A stretch of 64,000 bases of DNA from Peromyscus leucopus (taxonomy: Eukaryota; Chordata; Mammalia; Rodentia; Cricetidae), in the NCBI RefSeq assembly GCF_004664715.2, contig NC_051073.1, positions 60,993,379-61,057,378 of the forward strand. The letters are read 5' to 3'. The notes under the pieces were generated by a model. That model was not told the origin of the DNA. It saw only the letters and a list, made by a program, of their open reading frames with translations, and ran no database searches. The translations under genes and the position numbers were made by a program. This document shows, piece after piece, positions 44,334 to 54,939 of this stretch (position 1 is the stretch's first letter; every line of letters starts with the position of its first letter).

Positions 44334-45427
44334 ACATGTATAAATTTTTAAGTGATGGGCTCTTCAACCTTTTTAGACACAGTTAAATAGAATACAAAAC
44401 TCTCTTGCTAAAACATGGAACTTTACTTATCCTCAAACATAATGGTGAAATGAGCAAGCAGCATCACACGAGTTAAGTTCTCTGAAGAGAACAACTTGAA
44501 GGAAGTGAGTGATCTGTCCCAGGGCTAATGAAATGTGCCCCCTGTTGTAGAGCCTGGCACAGGGCTCCAGGTCAGGGGCATGGCAAAAGCCACACTGTCC
44601 AGAAGCCAGTACTGCTCTCCTTCCTGTGGCTTGTGGTCCTTTCTCTACTCAGTACAAGGCCCAAGTCACACGAGGAGGGACAGTGCCCCTCTCACATTAT
44701 TTGATCAAGACATTGCTTCTCCATCTCATGCTTCAGATTTACTGGCATTTGATCCCTTATGACACCCAGACCCGACAATAAAATAAAGACTCAGTTTCTT
44801 GTATCCTCGCGCCAAGGACATAGTGTTCTATCTATACATTAAAAATGCAGATTTCCCAATAAAAGGCAAACCGCTTGACTGAGGGAGAGTGACTGAGCTG
44901 GAAAATAATTCTAGCTAGTTAAATTTTGGCACTTGAAAAAAAAAAAAGCCTTGTCTGAAGATATTTCTTGCATCTGAGCCCAAAATGCTGTGTCGCCTTG
45001 CCATGTATTATTAAAAGACTTATAGTGAGCTTCCAGCCACAAAGTCGTGGCCTGAAATGGTACAAACTGGTCAGTAAACATACCAGTCCAGTGTTGATGT
45101 CTCCTCTTCTAAAATTAAGACTTTGAGCTGAACTAGGGCCAGGACAAGACATAGAAGGGGCTGCATTTCATGAAACCTTTCTGGGGCACTGAGTGTACCT
45201 TACGATCGGATCGATCATGATCCTCCTTCCTGGCTTACACTGGAAAAAAGAATACCATAAAACACAAGTTGGCCTGCTCCAAGGCCCTGCCAAGTCTGGA
45301 GTAAGACTATGTTTCTCCCAGCTGTGTACCAGGAAGTGCCTCTGGCAGCCTCCTGGGGTCTCTGTCCCTCCAATTTCCCATCTGAAACATAGAGTAGTAA
45401 CAAGAGTCATCTGTGGGTGAGTGTTCA
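44334..45427. other. Unique sequence, no gene recognised
   Basis: About 1.1 kb. An A-run lies at 44938-44947, with a GATC-rich near-palindrome at 45203-45222. No repeat or exon recognised. Confidence 0.45.
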
Positions 45428-45797
45428 AGTTACCTTTTCTGTTGCTGTGCTTGGTGGGTTGGGGAGAGGCTAACAAAAGCAACTTAAGGGAGAGATGCTA
45501 TGTTTTGGCTCAAAGTTCTAGGTCACAATCCATCATGGCGGGAAAGTCGCACCAGCAAGAGCTCTAGGCAGCTGGTTACACCAGACAGTCAAGAAGCTGA
45601 GGGTGATGAACACTTGTGCTCAGTTCACTGTCTTCTTTTTTATATTGTCCTTGCCCTCAGAATGGTGCCCCCCACAATAGTCAGATATTCAAACATCAAT
45701 TAGCCTCATCCAAACAATCCTCCCCAGGCAAGCCCAAAGGACCGTTTCCAAGGTGATTCTAGATTTCACCCAAGTTAACAATTGATATTAACCACCA
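45428..45797 (-). mobile_element. Rodent MaLR-like LTR, antisense
   Basis: TACCTTTTCTGTTGCTGTGC, GGTCACAATCCATCATGGCG, CTCAGAATGGTGCCCCCCAC and AGGCAAGCCCAAAGGACCGT then CCAAGTTAACAATTGA. Full-length order, followed at once by another LTR relic. Confidence 0.82.
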
Positions 45798-45799
45798 TA

Positions 45800-46085
45800 A
45801 TCAGCTTTCTATTTCTATAACAAACACTTGAGAAAATCAACCTAGAAAGGAAAATGATTATTGTGGCTCACAGTCTTAAAGGGTACAGCCCTTAATCAGC
45901 TGACCTGTGGAAGCACATCACAGCAGGAATCCATGGTGGATAAAACTCAATTCGTGATCAAGACGTGAAAAGGAGAAAAAAAGAAGGGGCTGGAGTCCCA
46001 CTGTCCTCTTCAAAGATACATGCCCAGTGACCAAAGGACCACTCACTAGGCCCCACCTCTTAAAGGTCCCACTACCTCTCTGGCT
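45800..46085 (-). mobile_element. MaLR-like LTR, antisense
   Basis: GCTTTCTATTTCTATAACAA then ATTATTGTGGCTCACAGTCT and ACTAGGCCCCACCTCTTAAA then GGTCCCACTACCTCTC follow the reverse-complement MST/MLT1-type LTR. Confidence 0.78.
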
Positions 46086-46087
46086 GT

Positions 46088-46450
46088 GGTAATTAGTCTT
46101 GTCAATTTGGCAAGATCTGGAGTCTGCCAGGAGACAAGGTACACCCTCGAAGATTATCTAGAAAAGGTTGGCTTCTGGGCACACCTGAGAGAACTGTCTT
46201 CTTTGAGGTGGGAAGGCCCATCCAAAAGAGAGCCGCATCATTCTCAGGGCTTGCATCCTGGGCTTCATAAAGAGGAGGAAGCTGGCTGAGTGCAGGCATT
46301 TGTAACTCTCTGCCTCCTGACTATGTGGCCAGCAGCTTCACATACCTGCTGCCATGCCTCTCCGACTCAAACCTGGAGGCAAAATAACCCCTTTCTGCAT
46401 TAAGGTGCTGTGGTTAGCGTTTTTTGTTACAGCAGGGAGCAAGCCACCAG
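46088..46450 (+). mobile_element. Rodent MaLR-like LTR, sense
   Basis: TAATTAGTCTTGTCAATTTG, TCTTTGAGGTGGGAAGGCCC, CTCCGACTCAAACCTGGAGG then CAAAATAACCCCTTTCTGCA and TTTTTTGTTACAGCAGGGAG. Opposite orientation to the two LTRs before it. Confidence 0.8.
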
Positions 46451-47774
46451 CCAAACTGGAGGTCACACCCTTTTATTAAACATATCTTTTGGAAGACACA
46501 AGATCCAGACCATAACAGCATCATCTCATAGGATGGTCACGGGGCACCTGAGCTCATTTAATAAGTGCTGCCGCCATGGTAGACATTCAATGTTGGTTAT
46601 TTCAATGGCTGACAGAAAGTGGTGAAGATGGGTGATGCTGAGGAGTCTGAAATGTCAACTGTTGGTTGTGAAGGCCCTGTAAGAAGACATTTAGTCCCAT
46701 GCTTTCCCCATTTCATGTGTTTGGTCATTTACACGTGGCACTCACCACTCACCTCTCTGGGACAGTGTTATAAGGCATCCAGGAAAACATCGACTCCCTT
46801 GTTCGCTCAGCTGATGAGTATTCAGGGTGTGTCAGATAACTGGAGGGCTCTTCATGTTAGATAGACATGGCAGACCCCGTCCTAAAGAAGCTCAATTAGT
46901 GAAGATGGAGGTGGAGAACAGTCCCGTTAGGAAGGTGTCATGAAGGTGAAAGAAGAGCTTTGGCTCCTGTCCTTTGAATGTGAGCAGGCTGTGAACTGTG
47001 TCAGCCCACAGAATACAGCAGCAGTGACAACACATGGCCTCTGAAGCCAGGTAACTACACAACACAAAGCTCACACGGGTTCTCGCTGAATGCCAGCTCT
47101 CTAAATGTGTCCCTGTGGGAGCGCCTCCTCCAGAAACTCAGCCACCTCCACGCTTTGAGGAAACCCAGATCTTTCACAGGTGATTGCTCAGCGTGTGTCC
47201 CTCCTGAGCCCAATCTTCAAGCCTAGACCCAGTGGGTGATAAAAAAGCTTACACGTGATTCTAGCCTGTAGCCATCTGAGTCACTCCAACCACCTCTGCC
47301 TTTTCTTTACAAATTACTGACCCCCAAAAACACCTGGGCATAACACAATGATTGCTATTTTAAGCCACTATGTGTGAGGTAGTTTATTACCAGTAATGGA
47401 GACCCCCTCCCAAAAAAAAAAATCCCTAATAGATTTATGACAAATCCTGGTAACCTAGGATAGGAACCTAAGCATAGTCAACAGCAAGTAATACCCCTCC
47501 AAGATAATCACTGCTTGGCCCTTTTAACTTTTTACCAACAGCTTCATTTATCCAACACTCAGCTACACAGGTTGTGTGCTCGTGCTGTACAAAAGACACA
47601 ATTTCAACATTGTATATGGACTTTTCCCTCGATGGTCAAAGTACAGAGAACCAGTGTCTCGGTGGAGTGCTCGGTCATAAATGGCACATCTATATCACAC
47701 CCCCTTCCCACCACATCCCAGAAGAGAAGACAGAAAACCTGTACGAGCTGGAGGTCAGGGACACTGAGACAAAA
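46451..47774. other. Mostly unique sequence
   Basis: 1.3 kb. 46800-46900 may be an old L2-class relic (TGAGTATTCAGGGTGTGTCA). An A10 run lies near 47412. No exon supported. Confidence 0.4.
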
Positions 47775-48222
47775 CAGTGTCTTCTGGCCATGACGGGTCT
47801 TCTGCACGAACTCAGGGCGCCAGCTGTGGTTGTCTGCACAGGACCTGCACAGGATCGAGCTAGGCAACATTCCAGCAGGGACGAGAGACAGGGGCTAATG
47901 AGCTACTTACTGAAAGCTGGTGGCTGCTAGGGGAGGGACAGTCATTTTCCTTTAGGGATGTGGCTCCTGGTAGGTTGGCCATGCTCCAGGGGGGAGCCCT
48001 ATGCCTATCTGTGTATGGGCAGCACCAACTGGACTCAGCGGGTTATTTAAAAACAACAACATAAAGTTGGGGAGGGGAATGAGGGTATCTGGGAAAAGTT
48101 AAACTGGGGAGTGAGATATATACATATATATGTGTGTGTATATATGTGTGTGTGTGTATGTGTGTATATATATATATGACTTTCTCAAAGAATAAATAAA
48201 AATATTATATTTAAAAAATTTT
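47775..48222 (+). mobile_element. Rodent L1 3' UTR
   Basis: CTTTAGGGATGTGGCTCCTG, TTGGCCATGCTCCAGGGGGG, GGGCAGCACCAACTGGACTC then AGCGGGTTATTTAAAA, and TTTCTCAAAGAATAAATAAA at the end. This is a classical rodent L1 3' UTR with its polyadenylation end. Confidence 0.88.
48117..48178. repeat. (TA/TG)n tract inside L1 3' UTR
   Basis: Mixed TATA and TGTG alternating dinucleotides, about 60 bp. Confidence 0.92.
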
Positions 48223-48232
48223 TTGCCTCAGG

Positions 48233-48405
48233 CCAGAAAGATGGCTCTTGCTGCCAAGCCTTGAGACCTAAGTTCAAGCTCCAGGACCCACACGGTGGAG
48301 GGAGAAAATAAGCCACAAGTTGTCCTCTGACCTCTACGTGCACACTATGGCAAGCATGTGCCCACGCCTATATTCCTACATGCACAAAATAAGTAAATAC
48401 ATCAA
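48233..48405 (+). mobile_element. B3-type SINE
   Basis: AGGCCAGAAAGATGGCTCTT, CACACGGTGGAGGGAGAAAA and GTTGTCCTCTGACCTCTACG. Inserted just after the L1 3' end. A T14 run follows at 48421-48434. Confidence 0.85.
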
Positions 48406-49019
48406 TGTAATCTTTAAGTGTTTTTTTTTTTTTAATTTGCCTCATTGATTTCACTGTGTAGTAAGAAAAGAGAGACGACAACAACAACAACAAAAAAGAG
48501 GTTAATAAAATAAACTCTTGCTGAACAGGAGCTGAGTGCAAGAATAAGCCAGTGAGGAGGACAGGAAAAGCAGAGTGAGGCTGGCATGGTGGGGGGCGTG
48601 GCCAGGAAGAGCTCCTAGAAAGGGCTGAGGCAGGAAACTCCAGGCCCGCCCCAACTGGCCGTCCTCTCTTGCATGACCCCCTCTCCCCCGCATCTGCACA
48701 CACCTGGTGGCACCCAGACACACCTGAGGACTGACAAGGAGCTCCAGCCCCTCCAAAGCACCTGGCAGCAGCTGCTTTGCTGGGACCCACCCCACCACAG
48801 AGCTGTTGGGCAACACCAGACAAAAGCACAGAGGAGGGCCGTACCTGTCACCGAGCTATGCTTTCCTTGGAATGCAATCCCAGCAAGGGACACGACCGAG
48901 AAAAGAAACCATTTGGATAAAGATAATCTCAGTAGTGCCGTTCATAACCGTGAAATAAAAACAGTGAGCCCTAATGATAGAAAAGTTTAAAAAGAGCCTC
49001 ATAATGAAACCGAAGGCTT
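48406..49019. other. Unique sequence, candidate element
   Basis: Includes (ACA)n near 48479-48494. 48895-49015 is unique with GATAATC, TAATGA and ATAATGAAACC words. No exon recognised. Confidence 0.4.
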
Positions 49020-49175
49020 TATGGGCACTTGTTGAACACCACGTACATTGGAAGTGAGTCATGTATGTTGTTAGATTCTTGTAACCCACATGTAAACCAC
49101 GTGAGGTAGTAGCAGTACTCTTTTTCTTTATAGATAAGGAAGCTTCTTCAAGATCGCACAGCCAAGAGATAATCA
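49020..49175 (-). mobile_element. MIR SINE relic, antisense
   Basis: TTTTTCTTTATAGATAAGGA then AGCTTCTTCAAGATCGCACA and GCCAAGAGATAATC follow antisense MIR. The part before (CACTTGTTGAACACCACGTA) fits its start. Confidence 0.7.
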
Positions 49176-49814
49176 ATGGCCACTACTTTACACCCTCCAT
49201 TCAGTTTGAGCCACAGATTCACCACAGTCATTTGATCTTAAAAAATTTACCACCCTAAGCCTCAGACGATCGTCTATAAAATTGGAACAAGAGCCTCATG
49301 AGAGGCCTCAGTCAGGAGAGGGCTGAGTGGGCGAGAAGCAGGAGTGTCCTTAACTCATTGACTGCAGGAGAGGCAAGGTCCGCCTCCCCAGACAGCTGTG
49401 CCAGGCACTGTGACCTTGGCAGAAAGCAGAGACCCCTGGACACAGGAAGAGGTGGGAGTTTTGAAGGCAGTGAGAGGACTCCATTCATTCGTCCATTGCA
49501 GGGAAGTCATGAGGACGGTAAGCATGTGGCTAGATCCAGGAGTCCTGGCACCACCAAAGTTCATCAGGTATTCAGCTGGTTCCACCAATTTGAACCTGGC
49601 ATCGCCAGGTTCCCACTCAAGAGAACCCGACCCAGTGACACAAGCCAGGGGGTCCCAAGCAACACCCAGTGGCCCCTGCTTACAGAAGAAACTGGCCCTT
49701 GAGTCACTCCTGTCTCCCTTCAGCCCAGAAACACCCAGAGAGAAGGAAAGCAACCCTCTTGTGTTTCCACACTCTGTTTGTGTGAGGGAGAGTAGCCACT
49801 TGTATTTCCACTTC
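49176..49814. other. Unique sequence, no gene recognised
   Basis: About 640 bp with overlapping open frames of up to about 180 codons on both strands but no recognisable protein motif or clear splice pair. Confidence 0.45.
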
Positions 49815-49965
49815 CTAGTGTTATCGGTCAATTTCCGTCACGATAACAAACATAATCAAGTGTGTAATTGTGGCTCACAGTTTTGGAGTCTTCAATCTGT
49901 GACTGGCTGGTCCCATTATTTCTGGCCTTCGACAAGGTAACTGACTACTCACCTTGTAGCCAGAA
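49815..49965 (-). mobile_element. MaLR-like LTR fragment, antisense
   Basis: TTTCCGTCACGATAACAAAC then ATTGTGGCTCACAGTTTTGG is the reverse 3' end of the rodent LTR family. The rest is lost. Confidence 0.6.
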
Positions 49966-50129
49966 ACAAGAAAGACGGAAAACATGGGTCCAAACTATAG
50001 CCCTGTTCTAATGGCTTTCCCCATCAGGTCTTCAATCTGTTTGTGGATCTCTGTAGAGTCTTGTCTACCGCTCCCCACCCTTCCCCAGCCCAGGTCAGAG
50101 GTTAAGGTAAACCTGATACCAAAGCTGGG

Positions 50130-50245
50130 AAGTGGTCAGCCTCTTTCTTTTATAGATGACTGAACAGGAATTCAGAGTTGTTAAATTATATGCCCAGGGC
50201 CACTCACCCAGTAAGCTGCTGAACTGGATTTAGTAGCCTCAGCCC
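50130..50245 (-). mobile_element. MIR SINE relic, antisense
   Basis: TTTTATAGATGACTGAACAG, TTAAATTATATGCCCAGGGC then CACTCACCCAGTAAGCTGCT and GAACTGGATTTAGTAG match the antisense MIR core. Confidence 0.75.
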
Positions 50246-50262
50246 TTCCTTTTAGAAAGGGA

Positions 50263-50263
<1 letters not shown>

Positions 50264-50316
<53 letters not shown>

Positions 50317-50391
50317 GGGGTCTATGTGAGTGTGTTTGTGTCTGTCTGTGTATGTGTTTGTGTTGTCTGTCTGTGTGTCTGTGTGTGGTGT
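50264..50391. repeat. (TG)n microsatellite with degenerate extension
   Basis: Pure TG at 50264-50315, then an interrupted TG/TCTG tract to about 50391. Confidence 0.97.
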
Positions 50392-50397
50392 TGGCCT

Positions 50398-50512
50398 CCA
50401 CACATATATAGAGGTCAGAGGACAACTGTAAGGCATGCACTATGGGTCCCAGGGATCAGGCCCCAACTCTGAGCACCAAGTGCTCTTACCTGCTCAACCA
50501 TCTCACTTGCAG
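50398..50512 (-). mobile_element. B3-type SINE, antisense
   Basis: TAGAGGTCAGAGGACAACTG, CACCAAGTGCTCTTACCTGC then TCAACCATCTCACTTGC is the reverse-complement B3 head and tail. The TG tract may have grown from its 3' end. Confidence 0.82.
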
Positions 50513-51149
50513 CCCAGACACTCATCATATCCACCCCCTACCCCCCTTCCCAACCAATGAGATAGATCTATATAAGCACAAGGGTCATTCGGAAGCCGCA
50601 CAGGTCTAGCTCCCACGCTCAGCCTTCTCTCACACAGACAGACGCAGCATATTCTTCTGTGAAAAGGGACTTGGGCCCTGGAAAGGGTCCAGTGAAGTCT
50701 TCTCAGAAAGCCAGCATGGGGTTGGCACTGAGAGGCCCACGTTCATGGTGCTAACCACACCCTTCAGTGAAAGGGAAGCATAATTAGAGGGCAGAACCCA
50801 CAGGCAAAACTTGAGTGTTTTGTCCAAAAACACCCAGAACTGAAAGCTCTGCCTGGAACTCCACAGTCCTACTCTTCCTCACAACCCCCATTTCCTGCAG
50901 GCCTCTAAGGGGACCCATGCACACACTCTGAGGCAAAGATACCATCCATGGGCACGGCAGTATCCCTCCGGTCACAAATGCTCAGCTGATGGGAGACACA
51001 AGGTGGCACAATTGTGGCCGTAGGCTGAGAAGCTCACAGCAGGGTGGTGACTCAAGCCAAGACACAGACTAGAATGTTCCAAACCAAGTGATATTTATCT
51101 ACAGAACGAGTTTATCTGGCTCAACGGATGAAAATCATCAACAAAATTA
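50513..51149. other. Unique sequence, no gene recognised
   Basis: About 640 bp with no repeat or exon recognised. Confidence 0.45.
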
Positions 51150-51350
51150 ACTAGACTGGAATGTTTTATGGCAGGTGTATGGGGCAAAACCCTGCTGAAA
51201 ATCCTGTTGTCTTTTCCTGGAAATAAAACTTTATTAAAACACATCCATGCCCATCATGTATCTATCTATTCCCACGGCTGTGCTCACACTGCAGTAGCCC
51301 AAGGGGCGAAGAAGGAAGCCTGCAGAGCTGAAAATATTTACCATCTGTCT
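51150..51350 (+). mobile_element. hAT-like DNA transposon relic, copy 1
   Basis: GAAATAAAACTTTATTAAAA then CACATCCATGCCCATCATGT, and CTGAAAATATTTACCATCTG follow an old pan-mammalian hAT-type element (aataaagttttattggaaca ... aaaatatttactatctggcc). Family name not certain. Confidence 0.55.
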
Positions 51351-51465
51351 CCACACCCAGAAGTTCATCCACCCTTCCTCCAAGGACCAAGAGAGACTCC
51401 TTCATCACCAAAACGGCAGCACCTCCAGCTCCCTCTTCCGTGTCCCACAGACCTTGCTGGGAGCG

Positions 51466-51699
51466 GGGAGTGCAGGGGCAGAGTGAAGAACGGCCACTGT
51501 CACCCCTAAAGAAAAGTCTTCCTGCCTCTGACCTCACCCCAGGCAAAAGCCTCAGAGAACGCCCCCAAGAACCCAGGTGGTCATCACCAAAACTTCTTTA
51601 GACGTGTTTACAGGTAGAAAAATACTTCCACACCTCCACAGGCCCCGTTCCCAAGCCTACTGACCCAGAAAGGAAAATCCTGTAGGTTATTAGAAAAGG
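51466..51699. repeat. Local direct duplication, copy A (234 bp)
   Basis: Repeats in the same orientation at 52898-53131, offset 1432 bp. The first 79 bp (to CACCCCAGGC) are identical. The rest differs by a handful of substitutions and small indels. Not a repeat family I recognise. Confidence 0.97.
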
Positions 51700-51813
51700 T
51701 GTCAGGTCGGTGGCCTCAGTAGAGGCTTTGACATGGTAGAAAAGAAAAGAACAGTGATACCCAAGGCAGAAGAAATAACAGAGAAGAAACCAAGGAATTA
51801 AACAGAAAATAAC

Positions 51814-51828
51814 GGGGGGGGGGGGGGG
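51814..51828. repeat. G15 homopolymer
   Basis: 15 consecutive G in a wider G/A-rich stretch (51814-51847). Confidence 0.98.
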
Positions 51829-51879
51829 CGAGGGGATGGAGGGGGGTGTCAGTGACAAACCAACACTTGAGTTTGTCAA

Positions 51880-52360
51880 AGAACCAACAGAACTGACAGT
51901 TTCCAGCCAGGTTAATGAAGACAGAAGAGGAAATACAAACTACATATATCAGGAATGAAAGATGAGATGCCGTTCTAATTCCTACAGGCGTTAAAAGGAG
52001 GATAAGCGAACACAATATTCTACCCTCACATAAGATTAACAAATTAATCAGAAGGCACAAACTGCTGCAAACCACTGGCTAGTCCTTTGTTTATTTTTAA
52101 GATTTGTGAGAACCATCCCCCCAAATGTAAAAACTTCTCCAGTAACTCCTACCCAAAACTTAATAAGTAACAATGTATAAATCAGACAGGGACATCCCAA
52201 GAAAGCCGGATCAATACCTCCACAAGTACACACACGTCAACCAAATGTTGGCAAGCTGAGTCCAGCACATGGAAGTATTCACGCATCGTGACCAAGTGAA
52301 GTTCGTCCTGGAACACAAGGCTGGTTCAACCCCAGCAAATCAGCTGACGTGATTGGGCCT
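51880..52360 (+). mobile_element. L1 ORF2 fragment between the duplicates
   Basis: CCAGCCAGGTTAATGAAGAC, ACTACATATATCAGGAATGA, CAGGCGTTAAAAGGAGGATA, CAGACAGGGACATCCCAAGA and AAGGCTGGTTCAACCCCAGC follow L1 ORF2 reverse transcriptase DNA in sense order. Many stops. Confidence 0.82.
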
Positions 52361-52434
52361 CTCAACAGACAAGAGCAGGAGGAAGAGACCCCTGGCTGCC
52401 CAAGGGCACCTGAAGCCTGGATTACTGAAACACA

Positions 52435-52600
52435 ACTCTACCCACTACTTTATTTATTGTCTCTGGTTGCTTTCTCACAATCATGGCTGGATCGAGTCTG
52501 GAAAACTGGGAACTGAGAGGCCACAAAGTCTCAAGTATTTACTCTGTAGTTACTCTGACTTGTTTTTTCAGTCCCACAACATGCTGCACCAAAGGTAAGG
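52435..52600 (+). mobile_element. hAT-like DNA transposon relic, copy 2
   Basis: CTTTATTTATTGTCTCTGGT then TGCTTTCTCACAATCATGGC and CAAGTATTTACTCTGTAG match the same old element as 51150-51350, but diverged differently, so it is a separate insertion. Confidence 0.55.
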
Positions 52601-52897
52601 GATGGGCGATTTCCCTCCTACCATTCAAGTCTCAGGCTCCGGACACCAGTGGGGAGTCCTGCACTTCAGTTCCGATCCCATGCTCTTTACCCGAGGTTAC
52701 CTCACATCTCACAGATGAAGGACTCATTCCCCACTCTGGACGCCAGTCCCAAGTCCTGGGCCTGCCGTAATTCTGACTGGTCAGCTATGAAAAAGAAAAA
52801 CAAAATCTGCTTCCTCCTCTGGTTCATTGATTTGCTACAAGAGCTCTAAGAATCAGGAACACTCTTTACTGACATGTGCATGCTCATTATAAAGGCA

Positions 52898-53131
52898 GGG
52901 AGTGCAGGGGCAGAGTGAAGAACGGCCACTGTCACCCCTAAAGAAAAGTCTTCCTGCCTCTGACCTCACCCCAGGCCTCAGAGACTCCCCCCCACTAAGA
53001 ATCCGGGTGGTCATCACCAAAACACATCATTAGACGTGTTTACAGGTAGAAAAATACGTCCACACCTCCACAGGCCCCGTTCCCAATCCTACTGACCCAG
53101 AAAGGAAAATCGTGTAGGTTATTAGAAAAGG
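52898..53131. repeat. Local direct duplication, copy B (234 bp)
   Basis: Second copy of the segment at 51466-51699. Breakpoints are sharp: GGGAGTGCAGGGGC at the left, TTATTAGAAAAGG at the right, with unrelated sequence beyond. It lacks the AAAAGC present in copy A and has a C-run expansion. Confidence 0.97.
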
Positions 53132-53630
53132 AATATGCAGGAATGGGAATGGATTAGTGACAGGACAATGACCTCAGAAGAAGCCTGGAGCTTGCACCCT
53201 CCTCCAGGCATGCCACCATGCCGGCATCTACCAATCCAGAAGTTGTGCAAACCCCGTGATTTAGACGCTTATATGGGGGTTCTATTCCATTACAACAAAA
53301 TAATCAATTAAATATCCTTTAGCCATTGGCAATTAACTAAGCTGTTAGCCTTCCCCTCTTCTCTGAAGTAGGGAGCAACTTTTAATTACGTGATTGGTTC
53401 CACTGACAACCTGCTCCCAGCCTGCACAGGGTGGAAGCACAGTCTGAACGTCTTTTGAATAACTACTAAAGCGCTGTCCTCATCCCCACCACTCGGGAAA
53501 TTTGTAGGTTTTAGGAGCTCTATGCCAGGAACTGGAAATAAAGGCAAAATACATATTTCTTAAATATCACAATATCACATCGTCCTTTACTGAAAGCTTT
53601 ATCACTTCCTAGAATAAAGAAAAGCAATGT
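53132..53630. other. Unique sequence, candidate conserved element
   Basis: 53250-53470 is unique and holds ATAATCAATTAAATATCC, GGCAATTAACTAAGC and TTTAATTACGTGATTGG, a dense set of homeodomain-type cores. No exon recognised. Confidence 0.4.
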
Positions 53631-53789
53631 GGCCAGGCAGTGGTGGCGCACGCCTTTAATCCCAGCACTCGGGAGGCAGAGCCAGGCAGATCTCTGTGAG
53701 TTCAAGGCCAGCCTGGTCTACAGAGTGAGTTCCAGGACAGGCACCAAAGCTACACAGAGAAACCTTGTCTCGAGGGGAAAAAAAAAAAA
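53631..53789 (+). mobile_element. B1 SINE, full length, cricetid type
   Basis: GGCCAGGCAGTGGTGGCGCA, GCCTTTAATCCCAGCACTCG, GTTCAAGGCCAGCCTGGTCT and AGGACAGGCACCAAAGCTAC then CACAGAGAAACC. Little diverged, A-tail to 53789. The AGGACAGGCACCAAAGC variant suggests a cricetid. Confidence 0.97.
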
Positions 53790-53837
53790 GGAGGAAGAGG
53801 AGGAGGTGGCAGCGTCGGCAGTGGAGGAGGAGGAGTC
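53790..53837. repeat. (GGA)n-rich tract
   Basis: GAGGAAGAGGAGGAGG repeats with a GGCAGCGTCGGCAGTGG interruption, immediately after the B1 A-tail and probably grown from it. Confidence 0.9.
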
Positions 53838-53869
53838 CAATTCATAAATTTTGCTTCGGCACATTGAAT

Positions 53870-54310
53870 TCTGAGTTTCTAGACAGTGCCTCTCTTGACA
53901 TTCTCAACAGACCCCAAAAAAGTACTTGAAAAAAATCGTATTTAAAAAAACGAATCGTAGCAATAAGGATAGCCTCAAACTTCCTCAACCTTGTAAAGAG
54001 CATGTACAGAAGTCCTACAGCTAACACAACACAAGTCACATATTGCTAAGTGCCCGGCCCTATGATAAAAAAGAAGGCAGTGATGTGTGTCTCCAACACT
54101 CCTGCTTAACATTATACTGCAAAACTAACACAAACCAAGAATAAATGAAAGCCAAACGACTGGATTAGAAGAAATAAATCTGTGTTTATGAAGAATGACA
54201 TTATCCTCTAGGATGCAAATCTCTAAGAATCTAAAAATAAAGTACTAGTAATAGACTTAAGCAATATCACATAATAGGTCAATTTAAAAAAATCAACTCA
54301 AAAAAGAATG
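53870..54310 (+). mobile_element. Old L1 ORF2 relic
   Basis: CTTGACATTCTCAACAGACC, CTTCCTCAACCTTGTAAAGA, CTACAGCTAACACAACACAA and TGCCCGGCCC follow L1 ORF2 downstream of the active-site region. Degenerate. Confidence 0.7.
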
Positions 54311-54939
54311 CCCAGGGAAACAGTTTAGAGGCAGAGAAGTAGGTAAGGGCTTAAACTTGATTCTATACCTCAGGCTCCGTTACTGTGCAAATTAAACATT
54401 TTTATTTGTCGGTTAACTATAATTAGGTACCAGTTACATTAGATCCCTGAATACTATAGGTCTACCTGCCAAACTTAAAATTAAAGAAAAAAACTGTTGA
54501 AATAAATTATTGTAATTATAAATAGTATAATCAATCTGAAAATGGTTTTACTGAAAGTAGTAATTAAAGTTGCAATTTACTGAAAACAATCAGTACATAA
54601 GCCTACAACCTAACGAAGTGCATGCTACATGTGTATGCTAAAAAGTACAAAACGCTGAAGAAATCAAACAATACACAAATCAATGGAGAGATAAGGCTAA
54701 TGGGGGTAACACACCACACACACACACAACACACACACAAAGAGAGAGAGATAAATAAAATAAATTCAAGACAACCCCTCCCAGACATTTTCAGAGGCTA
54801 ACCTTAATCTAGACAATGCCTCACAGGTATGCCCAGACATCTGTCTCTACTTGTAGTTACAAGAGTAACCATCAGATCCTGTCTCAAAAAAATAAAAACA
54901 AAACAAACTTACCCAACCAAACAAGGACAACAAAACTTC
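54311..54939. other. AT-rich sequence between L1 pieces
   Basis: Partly L1-like (AATCAATGGAGAGATAAGGC near 54678) but mostly not assignable. A (CA)n/(GA)n tract lies at 54712-54750. Confidence 0.4.
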
